Assembly (NCBI RefSeq): GCF_035920445.1
Contig: NZ_CP109162.1
Span: 2,232,001 to 2,296,000, forward strand
Length of the DNA stretch: 64,000 nt
Direction: 5' to 3'
From: Nocardia sp. NBC_01730
Lineage (GTDB): Bacteria > Actinomycetota > Actinomycetes > Mycobacteriales > Mycobacteriaceae
The notes under the pieces were generated by a model. It searched no databases and was not told the origin of the DNA. It was given only the letters and a program-made list of their open reading frames with translations. The position numbers and the translations under genes were made by a program. Shown here one piece after another: positions 1-8,721 of this stretch. Position 1 is the first letter of the stretch; every line of letters starts with the position of its first letter.

Positions 1-1
1 C

Positions 2-229
2 CGGCGCGGCCCGACCGGCAGTACCGCGCTGATCGAGCACATAATGCTGGTGCAGCACTACCGGCGCTACCCGTTCCGCGATCCAGACCTGCCGGAGACG
101 CTGCTGCCTACCGGCTGGCGCGGCCGCGCCGCGCACGAGGTGTTCACCGAGTGCCACGACGTCCTGCGCGCCGAAGCCGAGTCGTTCGTCGCGTCGGTCG
201 CCGCAGCCCCGACAGCCGGCGTCACCTAG
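2..229 (+). CDS. PaaX-family transcriptional regulator, C-terminal end (partial)
   Basis: The window opens inside this gene. The frame starting at base 2 is open and ends at TAG 227-229. The visible 75 residues include the stretch HYRRYPFRDPDLPETLLP followed by a Trp-Arg-Gly, which resembles the C-terminal domain of PaaX-type repressors of aromatic catabolism. Family members are about 250-300 residues long, so only about the last quarter is present. PaaX repressors usually respond to an aryl-CoA ester. The operon just downstream appears to make salicylyl-CoA, so a local regulatory role is likely. That role is inferred from position. Confidence 0.7.
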   Translation, partial: RRGPTGSTALIEHIMLVQHYRRYPFRDPDLPETLLPTGWRGRAAHEVFTECHDVLRAEAESFVASVAAAPTAGVT

Positions 230-230
230 A

Positions 231-273
231 TATGTAACACATCAATTGACGAATGGGAGAAATCTGTTACATA
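231..273. promoter_or_regulatory. Inverted repeat upstream of the salicylate/gentisate operon
   Basis: TATGTAACA at 231-239 and TGTTACATA at 265-273 are perfect inverted 9-base arms separated by 25 bases. The element starts one base after the stop of the PaaX-like gene and ends 55 bases before the hydroxylase start. The arms are AT-rich against a GC-rich background and there is no T-tract, so an operator is more likely than a terminator. The upstream PaaX-like protein is the obvious candidate ligand, but this is inference. Confidence 0.55.
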
Positions 274-328
274 CTGCCAATAGCTTCGTACGTGCGATCC
301 GCGCCACAGTCAGATAGGGCCGACACCG

Positions 329-2035
329 ATGTCACTCCCAGATCAGCACCCCGCTCCCCCGCCGCCCCTGCGCGTCGCGTGTATAGGCGGTGGCCCTGGT
401 GGTCTATTCGCCGCCATTGCGCTCGCGCACGCCGTGCCGGGCTCCGTCATCGACGTGTTCGAGCGGAACAGCGAATCCGATGTGTTCGGTTTCGGGGTCG
501 TATTGTCCGACGCAACACTGGAGAATGTCGACACGGTCGACACGGTGCTGCGGGATGCGCTGGCCGCCCACGGGCGGCACTGGGACAGCATCGAGGTCCA
601 CCTCAAGAACGCCACGGTCGCGGCCGGCGGCAACGGGATGTCGGCCATTCACCGTCGCGAACTGCTCAGCGCCCTGCGGCAGCGGGCGACAGCGCTGGGC
701 GCGCGGCTGCACTTCTCGACCGAGGCGGATGTCGATGAGCTCGACGCCCGGGGTGAGTACCACCTGATCGTGGCGGCAGATGGCACCAATTCCGCTGTGC
801 GGCAAAGATTCCTCAACGAACTCGGACATTCGGTCGAGCAGGCGGCGGTCGAGTTCATCTGGTTCGGCACCACCTACCAGTTCCGGGGGCTGACCTTCCT
901 GCACGAACAGTCCGAGCACGGCAATTTCGCCGTGCATGGATACCCGATCGGCTCCGGTCTGAGCACTTTCATCGTCGAGACCGACGAAACCACCTGGCGC
1001 CGTGCGGGTCTCGACAGATTCGACATGTCCGCCCCGCCAGGTACGTCGGACGAGGTGACCCAGCGCTACCTCGAGCGGCTGTTCGCCGACCAGATCGACG
1101 GACAACCACTGGTGGCCAACAACTCTCGCTGGGCCAACTTCCGCACCCGCCGGACCGACCGCTGGCATACCCGCGGCACCTGCGGCACACCGGTGGTGCT
1201 GCTCGGTGACGCCGTACACACCGCGCACTTCTCGGTCGGTTCGGGCACCAAGATGGCCATGGAGGACGCCGCCGCGCTAGCCGCTACCGTTGCCGAGCAT
1301 CCCGCCGATCTGGAGGCCGCGCTCACTCGATTCCAAGAGATCCGCAGGCCGCAGGTGGCGAAGATCCAGGACTCGTCGATGCCGAGCCTGTCGTGGTGGG
1401 ACCACTTCGGCGAGTACTACCGCGCCTTCGAGCCGTGGCAATTCGGATTCCACTTCTTCAGCCGATCCATCTCGGCGGAGAAGATCCGCGTGCGCGACGG
1501 CGAGTTCATCGCGGCCACCGAGCGTGCGTGGCACGCCGAATTCGGTGCGGCCCCGCTCGACACGCCGCTGCGGCTGGGGTCGACCACGTTCGGCTCCCGG
1601 ATGCTTCAGCTGACCGAGTGCGGAGACGACCGGATACGCCTCGGGGACGGCGGCTCAGCACTGTCCGCGGTGCGTGGGGCAGCAGGCGGTGACGGCACGG
1701 TCCCCCTCGTCATCGCCCCCGACATCGATGCCAACTCGCTGCCTGCCGATGTTCGCGCCGAGTTGGACCGGCTGTGCGCGTCGCGGCCCGACGCGGTTGT
1801 CGTGCGCGGCGGCACCCCGCTGTCGCGAGTCCTGTGCTCGGAGCACGTGCGCTTGAACCGCCACATCCCGTCGATCCTCGTCGACGCGCCCACCGCCGTC
1901 CGTGCGCGCCGGGCCGTCGACGAGCACGATTGTGCGGCCACGCTGATCCTGTCCGGGCGCGCCGACGCGGTGGCGTTCGAACCGGATCCGCAGCCTGCCG
2001 CCCGGGTTCCGGCCGATGTCGAGGCGGCACGATGA
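329..2035 (+). CDS. FAD-dependent salicylyl-CoA 5-hydroxylase-like monooxygenase
   Basis: This 568-residue flavoprotein belongs to the PHBH-fold aromatic hydroxylases. It has the FAD-binding GGGPGGLFAA motif near residue 22, a DGTNSAVR motif near 150, and GDAVHTAHFSVGSGTKMAMEDA-like sequence near 295-315 (GD motif plus active-site loop). The sequence best resembles the hydroxylase half of salicylyl-CoA / 2-aminobenzoyl-CoA monooxygenases. The likely reaction is 5-hydroxylation of salicylyl-CoA to gentisyl-CoA. Residues from about 405 onward exceed the usual 400-residue hydroxylase and start PLRLGSTTFGSRMLQL, which resembles the opening of an Old Yellow Enzyme barrel. That region is far too short for a full barrel. 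ATG 329 follows a GATAGGG-like site. The stop overlaps the next start (ATGA). Confidence 0.72.
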   Translation: MSLPDQHPAPPPPLRVACIGGGPGGLFAAIALAHAVPGSVIDVFERNSESDVFGFGVVLSDATLENVDTVDTVLRDALAAHGRHWDSIEVHLKNATVAAGGNGMSAIHRRELLSALRQRATALGARLHFSTEADVDELDARGEYHLIVAADGTNSAVRQRFLNELGHSVEQAAVEFIWFGTTYQFRGLTFLHEQSEHGNFAVHGYPIGSGLSTFIVETDETTWRRAGLDRFDMSAPPGTSDEVTQRYLERLFADQIDGQPLVANNSRWANFRTRRTDRWHTRGTCGTPVVLLGDAVHTAHFSVGSGTKMAMEDAAALAATVAEHPADLEAALTRFQEIRRPQVAKIQDSSMPSLSWWDHFGEYYRAFEPWQFGFHFFSRSISAEKIRVRDGEFIAATERAWHAEFGAAPLDTPLRLGSTTFGSRMLQLTECGDDRIRLGDGGSALSAVRGAAGGDGTVPLVIAPDIDANSLPADVRAELDRLCASRPDAVVVRGGTPLSRVLCSEHVRLNRHIPSILVDAPTAVRARRAVDEHDCAATLILSGRADAVAFEPDPQPAARVPADVEAAR

Positions 2036-4239
2036 CCACGACACAGATCTCCCCCGCCGATACCTCGTCCATGGCGCGTGCGCGGCTCGACAAGCTCTTC
2101 CGTCCGGCCTCGGTCGCAGTCATCGGCGCATCGGCGGTGCCAGGCAAACTCGGGTCAGTGATGCTCGAAGCCGTCACATACGGCGGCACCGGCATCCGAG
2201 CGGTCTATGGGATCAACCCGAGGCTCGAGGGTGAGGGCATGCATCCCTCCTTGCGTGCGGCCACCGAATTCCATGCCGGTCCACTGGATTTGGCTGTGCT
2301 ATGTGTTCCTGCGGCTGCCACTCCCGACGCGTTGCGCGAGGCAGCGGACTGTGGTGTCGGCGCTGCCCTGATCTGCTCGGGCGGATTCGCCGAGGTCGGC
2401 GGCGAGGGTGTCGGCTTACAGGAGGAGCTGGCGAAGATCATCGCCGCCACGGGTATTCGGCTGCTGGGACCGAACACCTCGGGATTCTTCCGGCCCGGCG
2501 AGGCGACGGTGAGCTTCGTGCCGACTGTCCGGCACATCGTCCCAGGATCGGTCGCTGTCGTCGCGGCCAGCGGCGGAATGAATCATGCGCTGTCGTTCCT
2601 GCTGTCCGAGCACCGCGTCGGCGTGGGGCTCGGCGTGGGACTGGGTAACTGCGTCGACGTCACCCATGTCGACGTGCTCGAATATCTGCACACCGATCCG
2701 TCGATCACCGCTGTCGCACTGCATATCGAGTCGGTCGACGACGGCGCGGCACTGCTGTCCGCCCTTCACACGGTCAGCACGGACAAGCCGGTGGTGGCGA
2801 TGGCGGTCGGACGCAGCGACGTGTCGGCGTTCTCCGAATCCCACACCGGCGCCCTCGCGACCTCGTGGCGTACTACGCGTGCCCTGCTCGCGGAAGCCGG
2901 TGCCGTGGTGGTGGATTCGGAGCAGCAGCTGGTCGACGCGTTGGCGGTGCTGAGCCGCACGAGGCTGCCCGCCTCCGCCGCGCCGGGCATCGGTGTGGTC
3001 ACCGCGCAGGCAGGCCCCGGCTTGGTGCTACTGGATCAGCTTCTAGCAGACGCGGTTCGGGTACCTACGCTCGCTGCGCCGACCCAGCAGCACCTCGCGC
3101 AGTTACTGCCCCCGATGACCTACCAGTCGAATCCGGTGGACACCGGCCGACCGGGACCGACGTTCGATGCCGTGCTCTCGGCCACCGCTGCCGATCCCGG
3201 GATCGATGCCATGGCGGTCTATGCGCTCGCCGAGCCCGATGCTGTCGATCTCGCCGACGCGGTGCTCCGCTCCGGGGTGCACGAGCGCATGCCGGTGGTG
3301 CTCGGCATCGGTGGACCGGCTTTCGCTGTCGCCGGAACTGCCTGTGCAGCAGCCGAATTAGCCGTCCCTGTACTGTCGAGTCCTTCCGCGCTCGCGGTCG
3401 GGATCCGGGCACTCGTAGCAGATGCGAGGGCTCGGTATCTGCACTCAGGAAACGGTGAGACGCCGGTTTCGCAACGCGCTCCGGCCTCCCTTCTCTCCTC
3501 TGCCGAATCCACCGGTGTGGATCCGGCCGGGACTCCGGCTCGGCCGCCCGGCTCGGCGGACACAAACAAGCCGGCCCCGGCTATCGCTCTGCCGGCCGAC
3601 GAGGCGATCGCCAAGGATCTGCTCGACGCGCTGGAAATCGCCACCCCACCTCGGCGAGTGTGTACCGACCGTGCCGCGGCCCACCGCGCACTGACCGACC
3701 TGCCACTCCCGGTGGTGGTGAAGATTCTCGATCCCGCGGTGCTGCACAAGACCGAAATCGGCGGGGTACACCTGAACATTCGCACCACCACGGAACTCGA
3801 CGCGGCGCTCGACGCTCTTTACGCGATCGGCGCACCCGCCTATCTGGTGGAGAGTATGGCCGAACCCGGTGTCGACTTGTTCCTCGGCACCCGCCGCGAC
3901 CCGGTGTTCGGCCCGATCGTGGTTGCCGGTTCGGGCGGTACAGCGGCCGAGGCGATCGGGGATGTCGCCATCCGCAGCCACCGCGTCACCGTCGCGGGCG
4001 CGGCCGCCATGCTCGACGACCTGCAGTGCGCCGCCCTGCTGGACGGCTGGCGCGGCGGCCCGGTCCTCGATCGGGGTGAATTCGCGCGCATCGCGGTGAC
4101 TCTCGCGCACTACCTGACCGACCACCCGGAAATCAGCGATATCGAAATCAATCCCCTGCGGCTGACCGCGACCGGCCTGATCGCGCTCGACTCGGTCGTC
4201 GTGGCCACGCAGGACCGGCTCGAAGGAGAGCTGCCGTGA
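2032..4239 (+). CDS. NDP-forming acyl-CoA synthetase (fused alpha and beta domains)
   Basis: This 735-residue protein has the order CoA-binding domain (RPASVAVIGASAVPGKLG, about residues 24-41), succinyl-CoA-ligase-like domain and C-terminal ATP-grasp domain (about 515-735, with LPVVVKILDPAVLHKTEIGG). The phosphorylated-His loop of this superfamily is visible as ESHTGALATS near residue 270. Such enzymes make an acyl-CoA from acid, CoA and ATP with release of ADP and phosphate. Operon position suggests an aromatic acid such as salicylate as substrate, which is unusual for the family and is inferred. The start is ATG 2032, overlapping the hydroxylase stop; the reading frame is open further upstream, but that would lie wholly within the hydroxylase gene. 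The end overlaps the next gene by four bases (GTGA). Confidence 0.75.
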   Translation: MTTTQISPADTSSMARARLDKLFRPASVAVIGASAVPGKLGSVMLEAVTYGGTGIRAVYGINPRLEGEGMHPSLRAATEFHAGPLDLAVLCVPAAATPDALREAADCGVGAALICSGGFAEVGGEGVGLQEELAKIIAATGIRLLGPNTSGFFRPGEATVSFVPTVRHIVPGSVAVVAASGGMNHALSFLLSEHRVGVGLGVGLGNCVDVTHVDVLEYLHTDPSITAVALHIESVDDGAALLSALHTVSTDKPVVAMAVGRSDVSAFSESHTGALATSWRTTRALLAEAGAVVVDSEQQLVDALAVLSRTRLPASAAPGIGVVTAQAGPGLVLLDQLLADAVRVPTLAAPTQQHLAQLLPPMTYQSNPVDTGRPGPTFDAVLSATAADPGIDAMAVYALAEPDAVDLADAVLRSGVHERMPVVLGIGGPAFAVAGTACAAAELAVPVLSSPSALAVGIRALVADARARYLHSGNGETPVSQRAPASLLSSAESTGVDPAGTPARPPGSADTNKPAPAIALPADEAIAKDLLDALEIATPPRRVCTDRAAAHRALTDLPLPVVVKILDPAVLHKTEIGGVHLNIRTTTELDAALDALYAIGAPAYLVESMAEPGVDLFLGTRRDPVFGPIVVAGSGGTAAEAIGDVAIRSHRVTVAGAAAMLDDLQCAALLDGWRGGPVLDRGEFARIAVTLAHYLTDHPEISDIEINPLRLTATGLIALDSVVVATQDRLEGELP

Positions 4240-7040
4240 ACACCCGAATTCCCGTGTCGATCGACGGTGTCGTGCCCTGGCCCGACGACGTCGCAGCGGA
4301 ATACCGAAGGGCAGGGTACTGGCAGGGCAGATCGCTGGCCTCCCACATCGCGGAGCAGGTCGCCCGCCGCCCGGATGACGAGGCCGTCGCGGACGGCGCG
4401 ACCCGCCTGACCTACCGGCAGCTGTGGGATCGGGCCGCATCCTGCGCGCAGGCGCTGCTCGATCTGCACATCGCGCCGGGCGACCGCATCGTGTTGCAAC
4501 TGCCGAACTGCTGGGAGTTCGTCGCGCTGACACTCGGCTGCCTGCGCATCGGGGTGGTGCCGGTGATGGCACTGCCTGCGCACCGGCAACACGAGCTCAC
4601 GCATCTGGCCGCGGTCGCCGGAGCCGTCGCGATCGTGGTGGCCGACATCGACCGTGACACAGATCTGCGGCAGGTCGCCCAGCAGGTCGCGGTCCAGGTG
4701 CCCAGCCTCCGCTCCGTCCTGGTGCATGGTGAATTGTCCTCCGGCTCACCGGAATATGCTCCGGAGAACAGCCTTCGAGCTACTTTCGACACGACCGTGC
4801 GCTTCGCCGAAGCCGATTACGAGCCCACGGGCGCCGATGTCGCCTGCATGCTGCTCTCCGGCGGCACCACCGGATTGCCCAAGCTGATCGTCCGCACCAA
4901 CGACGACTACGCCTACAACATTCTGCGGTGCAATGAGGTTTCCGAATTCGATTCGAGCACGGTCTATCTCGGTACGCTGCCCTGCAGCCACAATTTTCCG
5001 CTGGCCTGTCCCGGCGTGCTGGGCACACTGTTCGTCGGTGGCCGCGCCGTAATGCTGCCTTCGCCGTCCCCCGAGCGCGCGTTGCGCACCATCGACGCCG
5101 AGAGCGTCACCATCGCGGCCGTCGTTCCCGCGATCGCGCAGAGCTGGATCGAGTATCAGCGTGAGCGAAAGATATTGTGCGGCGACAGCTTGCGCGTGCT
5201 ACAGGTGGGCGGCTCACGCATGCCCGACGAGCTTGCGGCCCGGGTCGAACCGGTGCTGGGCGCACGGCTGCAGCAGGTGTTCGGTATGGCCGAGGGACTG
5301 ATCAACATGACCCGGCTCGACGACGACCTGGAGATCATCCTGATCACCCAGGGCAGGCCGGTCAGCGACGCCGACGAGATCCTGGTCGTCGACGAGAGCG
5401 GCAATCCGGTGCCCGACGGCGTTCCGGGCGCGCTGCTCACCCGCGGCCCCTACACCCCGCGTGGCTATTTCCGCGCCCCCGAACACAATGCGCGCGCATT
5501 CACCACCGACGGCTGGTACCTCAGCGGAGATATCGTCCGACGCCGCCCGGACGGCAACCTGGTCGTCGCGGGCCGGGACAAGGACATGATCAACCGCGGC
5601 GGGGAGAAGATCTCCGCCGAAGAAGTCGAGAACTTCGCATACCAACTCGACGGCGTCGAGATGGCCGCCGCCGTCGCCATGCCCGACCCCGTACTCGGTG
5701 AGCGCTTGTGTCTGTATCTGACCGTAGCGCAAGGCTATTCGATAGCCCTGGCCGATGTCGCCGCCGTGATGAACACTGCCGGGGTAGCCAGGTTCAAGCT
5801 TCCGGAACGGCTCGAGCTCATCGCCACGATGCCCACCACGAAGGTCGGCAAGATCGACAAGAAAGCGCTGCGCGACGACATCCGCGAACGCCTCGCCCGG
5901 GACCACGCGGAGCCGTGGCCTCCCATCGCCACGACGACCGTACTCGACTCCGCCGCACAGGAAGTAGGCCCGATGACCGCCTCCGCACCGCTCGCTGAGC
6001 TGGATCAGCTCTACCGCGATTTCGAGACCGCTCACCTGAACCCGCTGTGGACCCAGCTCGGCGATCTGATGCCGATGACGCCCACCGCCAAAGCCGTTCC
6101 CTTCGTATGGCAATGGTCGACGCTGTATCCACTGGCGCAGCGCGCCGGTGGCCTCGTGCCGGTCGGCCGTGGCGGCGAGCGACGCGCCATCGCGCTGGCG
6201 AACCCAGGCCTGGGCGGCGTGCCATACGTCACGCCCACACTGTGGGCAGCCATCCAGTATCTCGGCCCGAAGGAGACCGCGCCCGAACATCGCCACAGCC
6301 AGAACGCGTTCCGGTTCGTCGTCGAAGGCGAGGGCGTGTGGACCGTCGTCAACGGCGACCCCGTGGCGATGCGCCGCGGCGACCTGTTGCTCACCCCCGG
6401 CTGGCACTTCCACGGCCACCACAACGACACCGACCAGCCGATGGCGTGGATCGATGGACTCGACATCCCGTTCGTCCACTACACCGACGCGGGATTTTTC
6501 GAGTTCGGATCCGACGGCGTCACGGACGATTCCACACCCGATGTATCGCGCGCGGAACGGCTGTGGGCACATCCCGGCTTGCGACCGCTCGTCGGCCTCG
6601 ACGCCGAAGTCAGCTCGCCGATCGCCGCGTACCGGTGGGAACACACCGATGCCGCGCTGCGCGAGCAACTCGCCCTCGAGGACGAGGGATATGGCGCCAC
6701 GACCGAGCCCGGGCACGCCGCCGTCCGCTATACCAATCCGACCACCGGTGGTGACGTCATGCCGACGCTCCGCGCCGAATTCCATCGCCTGCGCGCCGGC
6801 GCGCACACCCGTCCGTGTCGTGCGGTCGGGTCGGCCGTCTACCAGGTGTTCGAGGGTTCAGGACGATTCCGCCTCGGCGACGAGGTCAGTGCGGTCGGCA
6901 AGGGCGATCTGATCGTCGTGCCGTCCTGGACGCAGTGGTCCATCGAGGCCGACACCGAGTTCGACCTGTTCATGTTCTCCGACGCACCGATCGTCGAACG
7001 CCTCCACCTCGACCGCGTCCACATCGCCGAAGGAATCTGA
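4236..7040 (+). CDS. Natural fusion: salicylyl-AMP/CoA ligase and gentisate 1,2-dioxygenase
   Basis: This 934-residue protein joins two enzymes. Residues 1 to about 565 are an EntE/DhbE-type aryl-acid adenylating enzyme, with LLSGGTTGLPK near 206, GRDKDMINRGGEKIS near 446 and the C-terminal catalytic lysine region KVGKIDKK near 538. Residues 580-934 are a bicupin gentisate 1,2-dioxygenase with metal-binding EHRHSQNAFRFVVEGEG near 684 and TPGWHFHGHH near 722, plus a second cupin near 850-920. The parts would respectively activate salicylate and open the gentisate ring to maleylpyruvate. Met580 (ATG 5973) is preceded by AGGAAG at 5959-5964 with 8-base spacing, so the dioxygenase may also be made alone. 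GTG 4236 follows AAGGAGAG with 5-base spacing. Confidence 0.8.
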   Translation: MNTRIPVSIDGVVPWPDDVAAEYRRAGYWQGRSLASHIAEQVARRPDDEAVADGATRLTYRQLWDRAASCAQALLDLHIAPGDRIVLQLPNCWEFVALTLGCLRIGVVPVMALPAHRQHELTHLAAVAGAVAIVVADIDRDTDLRQVAQQVAVQVPSLRSVLVHGELSSGSPEYAPENSLRATFDTTVRFAEADYEPTGADVACMLLSGGTTGLPKLIVRTNDDYAYNILRCNEVSEFDSSTVYLGTLPCSHNFPLACPGVLGTLFVGGRAVMLPSPSPERALRTIDAESVTIAAVVPAIAQSWIEYQRERKILCGDSLRVLQVGGSRMPDELAARVEPVLGARLQQVFGMAEGLINMTRLDDDLEIILITQGRPVSDADEILVVDESGNPVPDGVPGALLTRGPYTPRGYFRAPEHNARAFTTDGWYLSGDIVRRRPDGNLVVAGRDKDMINRGGEKISAEEVENFAYQLDGVEMAAAVAMPDPVLGERLCLYLTVAQGYSIALADVAAVMNTAGVARFKLPERLELIATMPTTKVGKIDKKALRDDIRERLARDHAEPWPPIATTTVLDSAAQEVGPMTASAPLAELDQLYRDFETAHLNPLWTQLGDLMPMTPTAKAVPFVWQWSTLYPLAQRAGGLVPVGRGGERRAIALANPGLGGVPYVTPTLWAAIQYLGPKETAPEHRHSQNAFRFVVEGEGVWTVVNGDPVAMRRGDLLLTPGWHFHGHHNDTDQPMAWIDGLDIPFVHYTDAGFFEFGSDGVTDDSTPDVSRAERLWAHPGLRPLVGLDAEVSSPIAAYRWEHTDAALREQLALEDEGYGATTEPGHAAVRYTNPTTGGDVMPTLRAEFHRLRAGAHTRPCRAVGSAVYQVFEGSGRFRLGDEVSAVGKGDLIVVPSWTQWSIEADTEFDLFMFSDAPIVERLHLDRVHIAEGI

Positions 7041-7046
7041 GCACCG

Positions 7047-7865
7047 ATGAAACTCGCCACCCTTCGCCTCGACGGCGCCACCGCGCCGGTTCTCGTCGGT
7101 GACACCACGGCAACCGTCATCGACGGGTATGCGGACCTCTCCGAGCTGCTGACCGCACCCGACTGGAAAACGTTGGCGAAGCAGGCATCCGGCCGAACTG
7201 TCGACCTTTCCGACGCCGACTACGCACCGGTGGTACCGAATCCGGGCAAGATCATCTGTGTCGGGCTCAACTACGCCACCCACATCAAAGAGATGGGCCG
7301 GGAGCTACCCCGGTATCCGACCCTGTTCTCGAAATTCAAAGAGGCCCTGACCGGCCCGTACGACGACGTGATCGTGCCGGCCTACGCCGCCTCCGAGTTG
7401 GATTGGGAAGCGGAATTGGCCGTCGTCATCGGCAACGAGGCCTATCAGGTCTCGGCGGCCGACGCCGAGACCTACATCGCGGGCTACTCGGTGATCAACG
7501 ACTACACCATGCGCGACTACCAATACCGCACGCTGCAGTGGGACCAGGGCAAGACGTTCGAAAAGACCAGCGGCTTCGGACCAGTCCTGGTCACCGACTA
7601 CGCCCTCGGAAGCCGAATCGAAACACGCCTCGACGGCCGGGTGATGCAGAACGCCACCACCGACGATCTCGTCTTCACCCCCGCGAAGCTGGTCGACTAC
7701 ATCTCCCACATCGTCACTCTGCAGCCCGGCGACGTGATCATCACCGGAACCACCGGCGGCGTCGGCCATGCCCGCAAACCCCCGCGTTACATCCAGAACG
7801 GAGAGACGGTCGCCGTCAGCATCGAAGGCATCGGCACGATCCGCAACAGGACGATCGTCGAATAG
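7047..7865 (+). CDS. Fumarylacetoacetate hydrolase family protein, probable fumarylpyruvate hydrolase
   Basis: This 272-residue protein carries the FAH-fold signature: GLNYATHIKEMG near residue 72, the metal-binding ELDWEAELA near 117-125, NDYTMRDYQ near 151, and the terminal GDVIITGTTGGVG loop near 231. The family hydrolyses C-C bonds of 1,3-dicarbonyl compounds. Directly after a gentisate dioxygenase and before a maleylpyruvate isomerase, the expected substrate is fumarylpyruvate, giving fumarate and pyruvate. The start ATG lies six bases after the preceding stop, with GAAGGAA just upstream inside the previous gene. Substrate assignment rests on context. Confidence 0.85.
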   Translation: MKLATLRLDGATAPVLVGDTTATVIDGYADLSELLTAPDWKTLAKQASGRTVDLSDADYAPVVPNPGKIICVGLNYATHIKEMGRELPRYPTLFSKFKEALTGPYDDVIVPAYAASELDWEAELAVVIGNEAYQVSAADAETYIAGYSVINDYTMRDYQYRTLQWDQGKTFEKTSGFGPVLVTDYALGSRIETRLDGRVMQNATTDDLVFTPAKLVDYISHIVTLQPGDVIITGTTGGVGHARKPPRYIQNGETVAVSIEGIGTIRNRTIVE

Positions 7866-7876
7866 GTTCCTGGACA

Positions 7877-8596
7877 GTGGAATTCGATGAACTCGCACTC
7901 GACGAGCAACTACAGATCGCCCGCCGCGGCACCGCCTACTTCGCCCAGCGTCTGGCGAGATTCTCCGACGCCGACCTCGGCGGAAACACGCTGCTGCCCG
8001 GATGGACACGCAGGCATCTGCTCGCCCACATCGGCTACAACGCAGCCGCCCTGTGCCGCTTACTGGACTGGGCGGCCACCGGCATCGAAACACCGATGTA
8101 CGCCTCCGCCGAACAACGGGCCCGCGAAATCGACGAGGGATCCACCCTCAGTCCGGCTGCCCTGCGAAACTTGTTCACCCACACTGCCGCCCGCCTTGAT
8201 GAGAAGTGGCGCAACCTACCGCCGACGGCATGGGCGGCCGAGGTGCGCACGGCCCAAGGCCGCGTCGTCCCCGCCGCCGAGACGACATGGATGCGCACAC
8301 GTGAGGTATGGATACATGCCGTCGACCTCGCGAGCGACGGCCGCTTCGGCGACTTTCCCTCCCCGGTGCTCGGCTCCCTGCTCACGGACATTGTCGGTAT
8401 GTGGCGTAAGAAGGGCCTCGGTATCGGGCTCGTCCTGGCGGTCGAGGCAGCCACACCGATAGCGGTACACGAGGATTCGACTCACACGGCCAGGGTCGCC
8501 GGCCCACTCGCCGCCGTCGCCCGGTGGGCTGCCGGCCGCGGCGGGGCCGGCGTGCGCATCGAAGGCCACCTCGATGGGCCGCCAGGCTGGCTATGA
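7877..8596 (+). CDS. Mycothiol-dependent maleylpyruvate isomerase
   Basis: This 239-residue protein has the DinB-like four-helix metal-binding fold of actinobacterial maleylpyruvate isomerases. HLLAHIGYN lies near residue 47, and TREVWIHAVDL near 141-151 holds the glutamate and histidine expected as zinc ligands. It would convert maleylpyruvate to fumarylpyruvate with mycothiol as cofactor, bridging the dioxygenase and the FAH-family hydrolase. The start chosen is GTG 7877, 11 bases after the previous stop. The frame stays open further upstream inside the hydrolase gene, but the family N-terminus matches this GTG. It is the last gene of the gentisate operon. Confidence 0.82.
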   Translation: MEFDELALDEQLQIARRGTAYFAQRLARFSDADLGGNTLLPGWTRRHLLAHIGYNAAALCRLLDWAATGIETPMYASAEQRAREIDEGSTLSPAALRNLFTHTAARLDEKWRNLPPTAWAAEVRTAQGRVVPAAETTWMRTREVWIHAVDLASDGRFGDFPSPVLGSLLTDIVGMWRKKGLGIGLVLAVEAATPIAVHEDSTHTARVAGPLAAVARWAAGRGGAGVRIEGHLDGPPGWL

Positions 8597-8617
8597 GCCG
8601 AGCGCCGGGGCTGGCAG

Positions 8618-8719
8618 CCCACTTCGCTTGCGTCGCTCGCATCGATTCCGGGTGGAGATCAGCACCACCAGCCAGCGGCCGTCCCATGACTGTTCGTCGG
8701 ATCCGAAGGTGTAGCCCGC
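8618..8719 (-). pseudogene. Possible fragment of a PaaX-like regulator
   Basis: The minus strand reads AGYTFGSDEQSWDGRWLVVL followed by a few more residues, then loses resemblance to anything. The SWDGRWLVVL element resembles the start of the central domain of PaaX-family regulators. No helix-turn-helix or C-terminal domain is attached, so this is at most a remnant. The call rests on one short motif. Confidence 0.3.
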
Positions 8720-8721
8720 CG

